In this document: positions 24,643 to 36,985 of the stretch, in pieces
Numbering within the stretch: the first letter of the stretch is position 1
Layout: every line of letters begins with the position of its first letter
Source: Paramecium tetraurelia
Lineage: Eukaryota; Ciliophora; Oligohymenophorea; Peniculida; Parameciidae
Direction of reading: 5' to 3'
DNA length: 64,000 nucleotides
NCBI RefSeq assembly: GCF_000165425.1
Contig: NW_001799422.1
Coordinates: 249,206 to 313,205, forward strand
Translations under genes and position numbers: made by a program
The notes under the pieces: generated by a model
Told to the model about the DNA's origin: nothing
Seen by the model: the letters and a program-made list of their open reading frames with translations, nothing else
The model's database searches: none

Positions 24643-27600
24643 TCATGTTTGGCTGATATCTATCTAAAAGTCTTAAATGATTTTAATGGCCTAAAATTAT
24701 TACATAAAATACGTTGTAGTAGTCTATACGGGTTTTTCAATTTCCTATTGCTTTCCTCCTGCAGCTGGTTTCTTAGCTTCTGGGGCTTTATTTTTTGCAT
24801 CCTTTGGATCTACCTTTATTACTTAATTGATTTGCCAATTATATTGAACAATTCTATCTCCTATAGTAAACAATTCCAATTAAACACCTTCCCAGGTTTT
24901 ACTTAGAGATCTTTCTGAATTTGTATCTATGATTTAACCACTCTACTTCTATCTCAAAGAGACTTTCAAATTCTAATGCTTCTTTTGTATTTGCTCATCA
25001 CCAGGTAATTTTATAAAATCCTCAAATAACAATAGCGAATCATAAAAAAGCAACAAAAATTCAAAATTTTGGCTTGCAGCTTTTAAATATTTATCTCCTT
25101 GATTAAAATTCTCATCAAAAAGGGTTACTTAATATTTTGATAGTAATTCCAAAAAATCAGAAATTCTTTTAGTTTCTCTGGATTTAAGATCATCTAATTC
25201 TTCTTTTATTTACGGATTTCCTAAATTAGGTCTTAGTTATTTCTAATGGGTCTTTTTAAGATTCTCTTGTTTACTCTATTCCTATTGTAATTCATTCCAT
25301 AAATTAGAGTTAAGCATTTACAAAGTGAAAATCCATCTTTAATGATTTGAGAATAGAATCATTTCACTTATCTTTGGAGACATTTCTGATAATTCTTCGC
25401 AAGCATTTCTGAGTTCTCTAATAGATTATATTCTGAATTCGTTCATATTCCTTTACATATTCTCAATATAAGCTCTAAGATAATCTGGAATTTTATCAGC
25501 TCCTGTTAAGAATCTCTATTTATCAGCATAAATTTTAATTGCTTCCTCTTTAATTATCTTTTCAATTTCTACTAAACTTTCCTAAAGTTTCTTTTCAGTA
25601 TAAAATAAAGGTCCCATACTTTCTAAATCATTTTCAATTATTTTTTTATCTTCTTATTATTCTTCATTCTCTAAAATAGTATCGAATTTATTTTCCTTCC
25701 ATGTGATCCTTGGCATATCTACTACTTTATTATCTGGTTTAAGTGCTTCAATATGAGTTGCATATCTTTTGATACAAACCAAAATTCCACTTAATATTTT
25801 TCTAATTTTAATTGAAAAAGAAGGATCAAGATTAGCAAAATAATCACCTTATTTTTTTTTGAATAATTCATAAAGATCCTTCAATTCTTATATTTTGAAA
25901 TTGATGCATTCTTATGCTTTTTCACATTTGGTCATTTCTGTTCTTAATTTTTCTTACGCTATTCTTTTAGGTCTTCCATACTTCTTTCCAGTACCATCCT
26001 TAGCTGCTAAATCTTCAACGGCTACAATGTATTCTTATTCAAACTTATCCAATTATTCTTATCTTTTGGCTGTCAATACCTTCTTCATTTCTTCTAATCG
26101 TTGTGTTCTCTTTTCCTTATGCTTTACAATTGTAGCATTATGTTCATCCATCATTTATTGATACCATTCTAATTCTTCTTTAAAATATTCATTTGGTTTG
26201 CAATCTCTCATAAAATCTTTATTTTTTTGCAAAAAAACATCCAATTCTTCATTTGCCAAATAACTTAATTTTTATTCCAAATCATTTATTTCTATTATTA
26301 ATAAATTGCTTACTTTCTCCAAATTTGAAATAGTTCTCTTTAACAGTATTTTGAATTCCTTATAATTTGGCTAAAGTAGTTGCAGATTGTAGATTGTTTT
26401 TGAGTGTTTGTTGCTCTTAAATATAATCCTTCATATCCAATAATCCACCTTCTAATAAGAAATTAATCTATTCTGTTTGATCATCAATCCTTTCTACTAA
26501 TTACTTTGCATATCGTTCATATCTAATTAATTAATATTTAATTTCACCTTTTTTTATGCATAGTAATTTATTGACTTCTTAATACATATATGGTGTTTTT
26601 GATTTCTTGTTTTTAAGGATCTATTTAAGCCTATTTTTCATTCCTCTAATTTTCAGATTATTTAATAAATTCTTGATCACTTTCATTAGCTTATTAATTT
26701 TGGAAGTTAAGACAACTTGTTATATAATCAAACAATTTCTATTGCGTTTGATTCAATAATTATGACAAATAATCAATTGTTATTACTGCATCCCTCTCTA
26801 AAACAGCCTAATTTAACACATTAATAGGAGGTTATTCAGCAAAATCTACCGCTTTCTTAGGAACATCATCCTCTGGAACATAACTAGGTAATTCAATAGG
26901 AGGAGCAACTGCAGGTTTTGCTTTAGGGTCCTTTGGTGCATTCTGTTATTACAAATGTTATTCAATTTCATCAGCCTCTTACTTCTCTTTAGCTACAGCT
27001 TGTTCCATTTCATCAGGTGGAATGTACATACGTTCTGCAATTTCTATAGTAGATCTAAACTATACAAAATATTAATCAAGAGGACTGTGATATTTACCTA
27101 CTTCTTAAGGAGGTTATTCCTTTAATAGTTACTTCATTCTGTCCTCTAATTCTTATTAAAATCTATGATATTTTCTTATTGATACTTTTTTGGATCTTTT
27201 GGTTTTGTAGCTGGAGGTTTACCACCTTTTTTATTCTTTGCTTCTTCGATTTATTTCTCTTCTTCAATTTTCTTGTTGTATTCTTCCTTAGCAATTAAGT
27301 ATTTAATTTTGGTTTCAGCTATCCTTCTGTATTTCTCTTGTAAAAATTATTCCTTTTGCGGATCAACTAGTTCAAAAATGCTTAACGCTGATTTTTCAAA
27401 CATCTAATGCTTATTTCTTATTATGTTCGGATGTTAATTAGCTATAGCCAAATTATCTTAATGAAATCTTTCGTATTCTTCTCCGAATAAATCCAAATCC
27501 TTATAGCATTAGGCTAAGCATTCTTCCAAACGAGGGTGATGCAATGCTTCGGTTAACTTTTGTTTATTTTCTTTCAACTTTTTGGTTAGTTCCTCTAATA

Positions 27601-29094
27601 CTTCATCATTTTTATCTGCTGCTTATGCTTTCTGAATTTCGTAATTATGTATTAACAATTGCATTTCAGTTTTGTATTCATCATTCTTCTATGCTATTTT
27701 CATATAAAATTAGCCAAAATTAGTTATTATATCGGTCTATTATTAATCAATTCTCTCATAGTAATTAATTGCTTGTTTCATTAAATCTCTAGCCGATTGG
27801 TTTAAACCATTAACTTAGGGTAAGAATTATTCATCTAATAGTTGATTTAATTCCTCTTCAGATTTAGCCCTAGCATACAATAATTATGATTTGATTAATT
27901 CATATCTTTACATACAATGGGCATGTGTTTTTTTAGTCTCTTCTAGTAAATTATTACAACAAACATCAATTGTTTATGATGCTAATTCATTATATGCTTT
28001 AGTTTCATCTATCCACTTTTCAACAATGGTTTTTGTTAATGCAGCCATATCAATAGAATTTAGTTTCTCTAGTAGTTATTTTCTTTCTCTGAATATATCC
28101 TTTTAAGTTTTCCTAAAATTATCATACAATTTTGTTCTTTCATCAGGATAGACAAATTCTAATTTCTAAATATCAACATTAAATTCTTCGATGTAATGCT
28201 AATGTTTTAAATCTCTCCAGCGTTATTCTTTCTAAATTTGTGTCTCATCATACAATTTGAATGTCTTTTGATGTTGTCTATTGACGTCTTGAACATAGAC
28301 TTAATTCTCTGCTCTCTTCTCTGCCACAACCTTTCGAAACTCTTCTCTGAAAGTCTGAGTGTATAATAAGAGCTCATACATCCACATGCGCAGTTATTTC
28401 AGGTTCTAATTGAAATGCCACATCAATTAGACCTTCTTAGAATCTATTACAGAATAGTTCTAAGGATCTAAATCTCTCTTTTTCTAAATCTTCTAGTCTT
28501 TTATCAAGTGCATTGACTTTGGTTTCCCTTTTTTCTCTATGTGCATTAACAGTCGAATGAATACTCTCCACAAATTCAATTTCCCTTTTAAGTAAGGCTT
28601 CATCAGTAAGTGTTTAATAATAATTAGTTATCTATTGATCTGATTCAGAAAAGAAATCTGTAATATCTCTTTTAATATCTTTATAAGCCTCTTCTAAATT
28701 TTTATTAAGACGATTGACCCATTTCTCAAATTCATCGCAAAACTTCAGATGCTTTTCTCTTCTATTATCCTTTTACCTTTCAATAAGCAACTTGGTATTA
28801 AATTTGATAACTTACTTTTGTTTCTTCTCTAAATATAGGTGCAGGATGTTTAGGCAATGAAGCAACTTCAGATTGCAAAGTATATTCAAATTTTTAGACT
28901 TCTTTTTCGAGTCTAGCTTATCTGACAGCTTCTTTTCCGGTGGACGTAAGTGTGACTTTAGGCATTGACGAATTTTCAGGTCGCTTATACTCATTAAGGA
29001 GAGCAGCATGTAACTGAGAAGATGCTTTGAATTAAGAACAAACTGGTTGCTCTTCAAGATTTCTCTAAGCAGACCTTGTAAAAGTTGATTTCAT
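24643..29094 (-). CDS. Long coiled-coil protein, CCDC180-like
   Basis: About 1,450 residues across several introns; the first clear one starts GTAAGTTATC near 28817. The start is MKSTFTRSAQRNLEEQPV. Nearly the whole protein is charged heptad-like helix: FCDEFEKWVNRLNKNLEEA, LTDEALLKREIEFVESI, LDKRLEDLEKERFRSLELF, FNVDIQKLEFVYPDERTKLY and LHHPRLEECLAQCYKDLDLF. The Lys/Pro-rich joint GGKPPATKPKDPKK marks a central hinge, and the C-terminus is KPAAGGKQQEIEKP then a polar tail. Length, order and the N-terminal 'LTDEALL' helix resemble CCDC180 (DUF4455/DUF4456), a protein linked to cilia and flagella. This is recognition by eye, so the family call is tentative; a long coiled coil is certain. Confidence 0.65.
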
Positions 29095-29109
29095 TATTAA
29101 TATAAATGA

Positions 29110-29430
29110 ATTGTTTTACAATTTAAGTTGTAAATAGTATCTTATCTATACTAGTCCTAATATCATGATATTGTAGAAATCTAGTTTATACAATCCCAAG
29201 TTGTTGTTGTCACTTTCTATTTAGGAGATAAAATTCAGAGATCCATTGATGTACCCAAGTGCAAAATCATCGCTGTTGTAACCTATATCTATAGCCTTTT
29301 AGCTGCGAATGTTATTGAAGCTTGAACTACTGTTGCGAGATATTGTAGAATTTAAAAGACAATCTAATAATAAATTTTGACCTAAAATTGAATAGATATA
29401 ATCAGTATTTTCATTCAGAAATGGCGTGGC
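29110..29430 (-). other. Probable unresolved exon(s) upstream of the coiled-coil gene
   Basis: One minus-strand frame is open through this stretch and runs, without a TGA, into the start ATG of the coiled-coil gene. Its middle looks coding (SQKAIDIGYNSDDFALGY then INGSLNFISQIESDNNN). No in-frame ATG was found at its 5' side. It may be a 5' exon of the coiled-coil gene, or a separate small gene whose start and stop are hidden by introns. Confidence 0.35.
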
Positions 29431-29566
29431 CTAAATAAGAGCTATGATCTAGATATTTATTAAAATAATGATGCCATATTTGAGCAAAATATAAATACTA
29501 TTACATTCGTATTAATATCCTAATAAACAAAAAGAAAATAATTAAAAAAGATATTAATTAATATTT

Positions 29567-30539
29567 ATGGCTACCCCTCAATCCTTGTCACCAGCCCCAT
29601 TGTAATCTTTGGGTGATTTCACAGCAAAAAAGCTTGTTGAAGATGATTTCTCAACAGGAAAAGCAACTTTGAAAGTGAAGGCTTCAGCAAATGGTGGAGG
29701 CATTGCAAATTATAAAGGCACATTGGATATTGCTAAATCTTTGGCTCCAGGATAAGAAACAAAGTTCTAATTCCCATATAACAATTATTATTTCTGGTTT
29801 GCCACAAGAAAAGAATAAACTAAGGTTCATGTTGATTTTGGAAAATTTAATATCATCAAACAATAAAGTTTATTTGCTAATGTGTAATTCTATAATAGTT
29901 CATCAAAATCAACAATAAGATTTGGATCAGTTTATGAAGGATAAAAATGCTTAAGTCATGCAAGTAATATTATTTATATGATTAATTAGGATTTGAATGG
30001 TTAAACTAAGACAAAGTCAACTTCTTATTGAGATCATAAGTCAAACACAACAATTGGGTTTACGTTGTCGCTTCACAATTATGTCTCAGCAAAAAGGAAT
30101 TTGATAAGCTAGACTTTTTGGTTGGATATTAAACTTAAAATTATGATGTTTACTTTAGACATATAACCAATCAAATCCCATCTTTCCCATTATTTAGCAA
30201 TTTTGGAATTGGAAAATTTCTGGTTGATGCTGTTTTCAGAAAGAACTCCAATCAATATGGATTTGAAATTGAATACTTACCTGTCAGCAGAGTCTAAGTT
30301 TTATTGGCTGCTTCAACCAAATTCTAAGGTGCTGATGTTAAGGCAAGATTAAACGTTCTTAATAAAACTGTTGGTCTTTCTGCTAAAGGAAAATTCAATA
30401 ATACGTATAATTATATTCTATTCAAATTTATAGATTCTCATGGACATTAGCCACCTAAGTACCAGTCGATGGAAAATGCCCATCTAAATGTGGAATTCTT
30501 CCAGTTCCTCTTGGAATAACTTTGGAAACAACAATATGA
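29567..30539 (+). CDS. VDAC-like mitochondrial porin
   Basis: A 305-residue protein after removing introns 29964-29989 (26 nt) and 30405-30433 (29 nt); the remaining length divides exactly by three. The start MATPQSLSPAPLQSLGDFTAKKL has no signal peptide. It continues LVEDDFSTGKATLKVKASAN, similar to the opening of eukaryotic porins ('...DF.....LEVKTKAPNG'). The body is a series of alternating polar and hydrophobic strands (FLVGYQTQNYDVYFRH, GFEIEYLPVSRVQVLLAA, KARLNVLNKTVGLSAKGKF), and it ends LPVPLGITLETTI, a typical final beta-strand. VDAC forms the 19-strand channel for metabolites in the outer mitochondrial membrane. Sequence divergence is large, so the call rests on length, topology and the ends. 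Confidence 0.6.
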
Positions 30540-30577
30540 GATTATTCATAAATAAATATTATCCATATACAATAATA

Positions 30578-30991
30578 ATGTTGTATAATAATCAAATAGA
30601 CAATCTAGCACAAATAAATTACATCACGACTTAAATATAATAAAAGAAATTTTATTTCGAAGCATTAAAATTTTACTACTTAAACATTATCTTATATCAT
30701 CAGGTTGATTAGATCAAGATAGATATTGAAAATATGAAGACTAAATATGAAGAGCTTAATAAAAAGAAAAGAAGAAAAAATTCTGAGATAAAAAAACTTC
30801 ATGTTTGTTAGCACTGCCTGAAAACTTATGGGTACTAATTTTATACCTAATTTATAGTACATATGGAGCCAAATATAAACATATTAAAATTAAGCATTAA
30901 GAATAATGAAACTAATCAATATTATAATTCTTATTTATACAAAAACCAATCTCAATTTTACTATTCTTATTCTAATTATTATTATTAATGA
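30578..30991 (+). CDS. Small hypothetical protein with CxxC motif
   Basis: A 137-residue frame without introns, 38 bp after the porin stop and on the same strand. It starts MLYNNQIDNLAQINYITTQ, has a basic centre (ELNKKKRRKNSEIKK) and then LHVCQHCLKTYGYQF...FIVHME, where C-x2-C and a later His could bind zinc as in a divergent C2H2 finger. The tail is Tyr/Asn-rich. The fourth zinc ligand is not obvious, so zinc binding is uncertain. The 3' end may overlap the last intron of the opposite small gene. Confidence 0.45.
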
Positions 30992-31394
30992 TAAAAATAT
31001 ACCACTATATTTATTCATTCTAATTTTATAAAAGTTCGTTGTATTCAGCATAAGCTTATGATTATTCATTAATAAGACTCTCTGCTAATTATTGTTGCTC
31101 TTCAAGAGTCATTCCATACTCTTATTTAAATTCTTTTTAATCCTCTTCATAATCCATTTAATTCAATTTTCTTTTTGGTTACTAGACATCCTCAAATTAT
31201 TAGTTCAACCTCAACTTCAACGTTTATTTAACCTATCTAATTGCTTAGAGAGGTTGTAACGTTATAATTATTTTTTATTAGGGTTCGATAATAAGGCTCT
31301 ACTTAGTGTTAAACATTCAAAATCATATCATGAATACTGCTGTAACTAAAACTTCTTTAAACCTTCTCCTTTAAATATTTTTATTATCAATCAT
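30971..31394 (-). CDS. Small Gln/Glu-rich hypothetical protein, exon structure tentative
   Basis: The clearest coding part reads RLNQQFEDVQQPKRKLNQMD, then EEDQKEFKQEYGMTLEEQQQ and NEQSQAYAEYNELLQNQNEQ. Upstream, ATG at 31392-31394 followed by a 36-nt intron (GTATTC...CTAAG) joins in frame (RRRFKEVLVTA then QSLIIEPQQK). At the 3' end a 31-nt intron (30972-31002) would split the stop codon as TG|A. Overlapping frames look partly coding too, so both ends are uncertain. No family is recognised. Confidence 0.4.
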
Positions 31395-31595
31395 TGAGAT
31401 TCAAAACTGATTGTCCAATTAAATAATGGATTAAGGATTACAATTTAGGGTTTTTAGATTTTATCATTGATTCTCTATTTATGATGATTTTTCTTATTTT
31501 AATAGTTTTATATCCTCGATTTGACATATTGAAATTTAAATTAGATAATTAAGTTTTAAAATAAATTTTTTAAAGTATTTATGTCTTTCTTTTCC

Positions 31596-32977
31596 TCAAC
31601 CTAAAGATAAGATCTTATAATTTAACCCCAAACTAATATTTGATATTATTTTGAATATATTAACTAGTGATTTCAAGCCATTTATCTAAGTCTCAACATT
31701 TCTCGGTTGCCACATGATGATAATGAATATACATTAATAAACTTGGGATTATAGGTGTCTTAATTTGCAAACTATCAAATTTATTCTAAATCATATTTCA
31801 TCAGCTATTTCTTGTAAATTTTAACAAGATAGATCCTGTTGATTCAATGTCATCTAACTTTTTCATATAAGAACTCTGATGTAACATATTATATATAAAT
31901 CTTGCCATCTTGAGGCTTTTCATCCTTAGTTAAAAATTGCTATGCATATAAACAATAATTTTGAATGATTTACTGTAGTATTGAATCCATCCCTTATGAC
32001 CCTCTGTCAAAATAGAATTATGTTAGCATCGGCAAGTAAGTTAGAATCAATTTATGCTATCAAAGAAAAACGGTAACTTCTTCTATTAAATGTGATCCTC
32101 AAATTTTTAAAGATATTCATCCTCATATTCTATAATAAATTCATGGCATTTTATTTTTCATGTAGTTTCTACTAAATTCAAGGATTTAATCCAGTATTTT
32201 TCTTTATTAATATTTGAAATTATTTCCAATAATCCTTTGTTGATACTTATTACCCAATCCCACAAAAACTTTTACTAGAAGCAATGCAATTAAATTATCG
32301 GCATAAGGTAAAATCTTAAATTGTATAATTTTTAACATTAAAAGCAATCTACTTCTAGACCTTTCTAATACAAAATTCATTTATAATATTATTCAACCAA
32401 AGAATAGCATATTAGATTTTCTAATATCTAAAATTTCTTTTTGAACATAGTTCTAATCATAAAATGTCATTTTGATTTTATTAAGAATATCTCGATAGAA
32501 CTCCGACTGTTCCACAAACTAATTGGCTCTTTATTTATTATACAGCAATCTCAAAAACAAAGCATAATTAACTATTTATTAGAAATTTTCTCTTTTGTAC
32601 AACATAATGCTCTTTAGAAATTGGCTAGCCCAATTAAGATATCTCTATATTTTCTAAGGAAACTGTGATACTAAATTCCTAGATATAATTTCTATTATTT
32701 CAAAATATGCCATTTAATTTGCTACCTTTTGTGAAAATTGAGGGATAATAGAGTTAGATGATATAGATTATATCACATATATTAACTTAAGATCGATAAT
32801 TTATGGAATTTAAAATTTGGCTACTTTATTAACTTATTCAACTGATCCATGTTTTAATAATTCTGGAAAATGAATATCTAACATCTTCTTCTCTTAATTT
32901 TCATGCAAAATTTCACAATACCCAACCTTAGCCCATGTCAGTTTTTTTGCTAAGGATATAAAGATATTTTTGACCAT
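31596..32977 (-). CDS. Helical hypothetical protein, several introns
   Basis: The frame begins MVKNIFISLAKKLTWAKV and continues LDIHFPELLKHGSVEQVNK and VANQMAYFEIIEIISRNLVS, with alternating hydrophobic helices suggestive of HEAT/ARM-like repeats. A 33-nt intron beginning GTTGAATAAT restores the frame near 32430 (SNMLFF then ERSRSRLLLMLKII). Further on, SILQQIIQNYCLYAQQFLT and IMWQPRNVETQINGLKSL are clearly coding, and the frame ends at TGA 31596-31598. Two of the joins would need introns longer than usual or starting GTT, so the middle is not fully resolved. No family is recognised. Confidence 0.5.
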
Positions 32978-33060
32978 ACACAATAGCTTTTTCCTTATTT
33001 TTCATATATACAATCCTTCAAGAGCAAAATATTTATATTAAAATTATACAATACAAAATC

Positions 33061-36000
33061 TCAATGTTTCTTTCCTGTAAGTTTCTCTCTGCATTTTCTA
33101 TCGTTTCTTTATTTAACTTCATAGATCTCCTTAGTTCTTTGAGAATTATTAAAGTCCCTCAATTTCCAGTAAAGAATATCCAATCTGAAATTTGAGTCTG
33201 ATGGCAAAGGACATGGGTGATTAACCATCACATGCGGATTCATCTCAAGTGTATCAAATAATTTAATTCCATCAAATTCGACCATTTAATTCCAAACACC
33301 ATTTATGGAAAAAAACTAAATTTTTAAATAATTTATTACTCTTTATTCAACATCCTTGTCAAAATCAATTCCAGAATATTTTGCATATCCTTCTTTTTTA
33401 TATTTATTTAATACTCCAGGTTTTACTTTGTATAAATAGCCAATAAATTAGTCTTGCAATAAATCTTTCTTATTGAATACATTCTTGCTGCCAGGATTAA
33501 ATGCCATATCTGCAATTAAATTGTTTTCCTTATTTTCATAATTAATAAATACCAAGTCAATTGTATATGATCTTCCATTAATATTAAATATTCTTGTTCC
33601 AAATGCAGTTCCAGTTAATACTCCTGGACATTGAATAAAGATTTGCTTTGATCTCGTATTGTGGTATGTCACTCTTATAAATCCAATGTCTTTTCCGGTA
33701 ACACTATTTGCATGCATACTGGCTGCAGATTCAATATGCCCATCAATATCGTAGCCCCTACCTTTCAATTAAAATGCACTTATTGGGGGATGATGACTCA
33801 CCTACTCAGCATAAACCGGGCATCCATTGATGAAGCCTTAATAAGTTTCTCCCAAAATAGGATTGAATGGTTTCTCCAGGGACATATACATTATAATTGA
33901 ACCTATATTTATAATTAATTTATACTGCATCCAAATGCGATTGTATACTTCATTTATTCAATTATATTATCAATTTTAGCTGCCTTTTCTAAGATTTAAG
34001 GAGCAAAAGTAAATGAATAACAAAACCTCTCTAAATTAGATCTGCTTTCAAATACTTCTACAGGCAATGAGATATTTAAGATTGACTTACCAGATAATAG
34101 ATTTGATCCTATTGATTTTAACATAAATTTAATAACCCTTTTTTAAGCCTCTATCTTCTTCTAATTATAAAAAATCATTCCCCCATGTTTCATATCTCTT
34201 TTCCAATCTTATCTTAAAAAGTAATGTCCTTCGTTAATCTAATTAATATATTCATCTTTGACCTTCTAAGGTTCATTAACATACTTATGAGTGATACAAT
34301 TAGCAGTGTAATCATAAATACCTTGCTCAATATTTTTTATCATTTGTTTCACTTAACCAGTCTCCTTATCTGATAATTCTGGTAGTGTCTATTAAATGAA
34401 ATCACTCGGAGTGTAATTACTTAAATCGGCATCTTCTATATCTTTATTATATTATTATATCTCATTATTATTTTCAATGATCACTGGTACAGTTTCTGGC
34501 ACTGTAGCAATTATAGGGAGCTAATCTAAAGTTATAGCATGAGTATCATTTAATGTATCAAACTTGAACTATTCTTCATAAACAACAGTTACAGGAGAAG
34601 GTTAGTAGACTTCTTATTTAAAGAATTATTATTGCTATGGAATGCTCAAATATTCTTATTGTTAAACATTTAGTGATTATTATATTTTTTATGGAGAGTA
34701 AATTAATTCTTAGTTGGGAAAACTAGATGCTCCTTAATCGATTATTATATTTTCCTTTTATTTATTTACTTTTGTATTGCTTAAAACTTGTAAAAAAGGA
34801 GATTGTATTATTTCTTTAACAGCAGAGTATGTCTTTAAAAATTGCTAAAAATGTGAAAGTTCACTTAAATACCATTAAGTGATCGCACTGTCTTAATTTA
34901 CAGATGATAGACCACCATTTGTCATTTCCGATTCAATTCTTACTATGATATTATTCTCATTTTTGACAATCTCTATTATTTAGTAATTAATTTCCCCTCT
35001 TATCACTTTCACATATGGTGGAGCGTCTTCATTCTCTATTGATTTATCCACAATCAGAATGTCATCTCCTCTATATGTAACATATCTAAGGTAAACAAAA
35101 TCCCTCGGCAAATAAAGTAAACCATATTGTTTATGTCTTTCATAAATTATTCCGCAATTCTCACTCTACATCATATTTAATAATTTAGTTTCCTTAGGAT
35201 TGATAACAGCATTCCATTTTTTTACAAAGTCAATCTCAGCTAAACATTAAAATACCTTTTCGATATCTCCATTATAAATGGTTAATGATGATCTGAAACA
35301 GAGGGAATTATTTTAGTCCTTTAAAATTTATACTCCATCTTTAGAATAAACTTGAGTAAATTATTTCGTTGATTAAACAAAATAATCTTAATGAAATTTG
35401 CCCTCTTCAAATAGCAACTGAAAAACTTATGGATACTTCAATTCATTTTTGAATAAAACAGGATAGTTCTTTTATTTTGATTCGGGCTCGTTTTCCAACA
35501 ATTATTAATTTAATAATTCTTATTATCGTCTTTACTACTCAATTTAATATTCTTAAAATAATCTTTCTTATATTAATTTATGTTATTCCTCTCGATATTT
35601 TTACGATTCCTATTATTACAATAATTATTATTCATACTGTTATTGTTATTGTTATTGTTATTACTACTATTACTATTACTACTATTACTATTACTATTAC
35701 TACTATTACTACTATTACTACTATTACTACTATTACTACTATTACTACTATTACTACTATTACTACTATTACTACTATTACTACTATTACTACTATTACT
35801 ACTATTACTACTATTACTACTATTACTACTATTACTACTATTACTACTATTACTATTCCTATTATTACAATGATAATTAATATTATTATTGTTGCTATAA
35901 AGGTTACTATTATTACAAATATTGTAATTATTGTTATGGATATTGTTGTGATGACTATTATTATTATTACTCTTAAATAAATTATTGGGATAATTATAGA

Positions 36001-36960
36001 TATTGTTATTATTGATTCTGTTTCTAATTGTTAAGAACAGGTTATGAATATTATTATTAAGTATTTATGCTTTATTGTTATTATTTCGCTGGAGAATCAT
36101 TCTATAAAAATTGTTAACTAACATTCGATTGTTGCTATACATTTTATTACTTCTATTTTTCTAATTATAATTGATTTTGCTTTATATCTGATTCGAGTTA
36201 TTTAGTAATTTTAACATTGGTATTTTACTTTTGCGGAATAATTTCTGATTAAGTCACTAATTTCATATCCTGCCTAGTTGTAATGAAAGATTATTAGTTT
36301 GTATTAATTCTAGAGTGATTAAAATCATTCGATTCAAGTAAGATTGATCCCCTCATTACATGATCTGAAAACTATGATATAGTTTTAAGTGCTTGTATCA
36401 CTTTGTCATAGAGTGCTTTATCATCTGATCCACAGACCAATGTTTTGTAATAACCATGACCTTCAGAATTGGCTAGAATAACGAATCGATAACGCTTATC
36501 TTTGAATTCTTAGGGCTAAACAGTGTAAAATTAGAGGTAGATTATTCGTGGTTTCTTCTTACTGCTCTTTTTTCTCAATATTTCAAAGGTTCTTTATTTA
36601 GAGTCTATCTTAAACTATTTTTATTTCCAATTTTTCAACACTTTTGTTCTAATATCAATAATCCCTTTGATTTCTCCAATAGCAGATGGAATCATGTTTT
36701 CCTTCGAATAATAAAGTATAAATTACATACGCTAATCCTTTAATGATTTACATAAACATATCCTTTTAAGCATGTTTATTCAACTTCATCAATGCTTAAC
36801 ACTCTTCTAATTCTAATGAATGGAAAACTGAAGTATCAATATCTTAGTTATTGAAGCACTCCAAAAGCAGCTCTAACTTATGGGAAATCTTTATTGGTAA
36901 CTTTTTTTACTCCTAGAGGAACTAAAATGAGTTTTGAGCTTCAATAAAATCAAAATCCAT
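33061..36960 (-). CDS. Oxysterol-binding-protein-related protein: PH-like, poly-Q, START and ORD
   Basis: The N-terminus (MDFDFIEAQNSFQFLQEQ) leads to a PH-like end (KDKRYRFVILANSEGHGY ... CGSDDKALYDKVIQALKTI); a 25-nt intron (GTAATTTATAC...) lies near 36720. A Gln-rich region with about 73 uninterrupted Gln follows. A START domain comes next (EIDFVKKWNAVINPKETKLL, LYLPRDFVYLRYVTYRGDD, YVKVIRGEINYQIIEI). The C-terminal third is an ORD: EKPFNPILGETYQGF, the signature AEQVSHHPPISAF, and the closing LPSDSNFRLDILYWKLRD with a basic tail ending CREKLTGKKH. ORD proteins move sterols and phosphoinositides between membranes, and START domains also carry lipids, so this may be a two-cargo lipid-transfer protein at membrane contacts. 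The ORD call is near certain; START is strong; PH is moderate. Confidence 0.92.
35637..35855 (-). repeat. 9-bp repeat giving about 73 consecutive Gln
   Basis: On the + strand the unit ATTACTACT recurs about 15-20 times nearly perfectly. Read on the minus strand in the gene frame, it is TAG/TAA throughout, with a few CAA at one edge, giving a glutamine run of about 73 codons. Flanking sequence to 36080 is also Gln/Asn-rich. Confidence 0.9.
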
Positions 36961-36985
36961 AATATAATATAATATAATATAATGA
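36957..36985. promoter_or_regulatory. AATAT repeat between two divergent start codons
   Basis: Four to five copies of TAATA/AATAT fill the 21 bp between the ORP start codon (36958-36960, minus) and the SAM/zinc-finger start codon (36982-36984, plus). The transcription starts for both genes must lie in or across this spacer. A TATA-like role is possible but not shown. Confidence 0.45.

Noticed and set aside
24604-24906. A 100-residue + strand protein
   Set aside because: It lies antisense to the C-terminal part of the coiled-coil gene, with no family motif.
35477-35980. Long Thr-Ile repeat and poly-Leu frames on the + strand
   Set aside because: They are shadows of the TAG/TAA glutamine tract of the ORP gene on the opposite strand.
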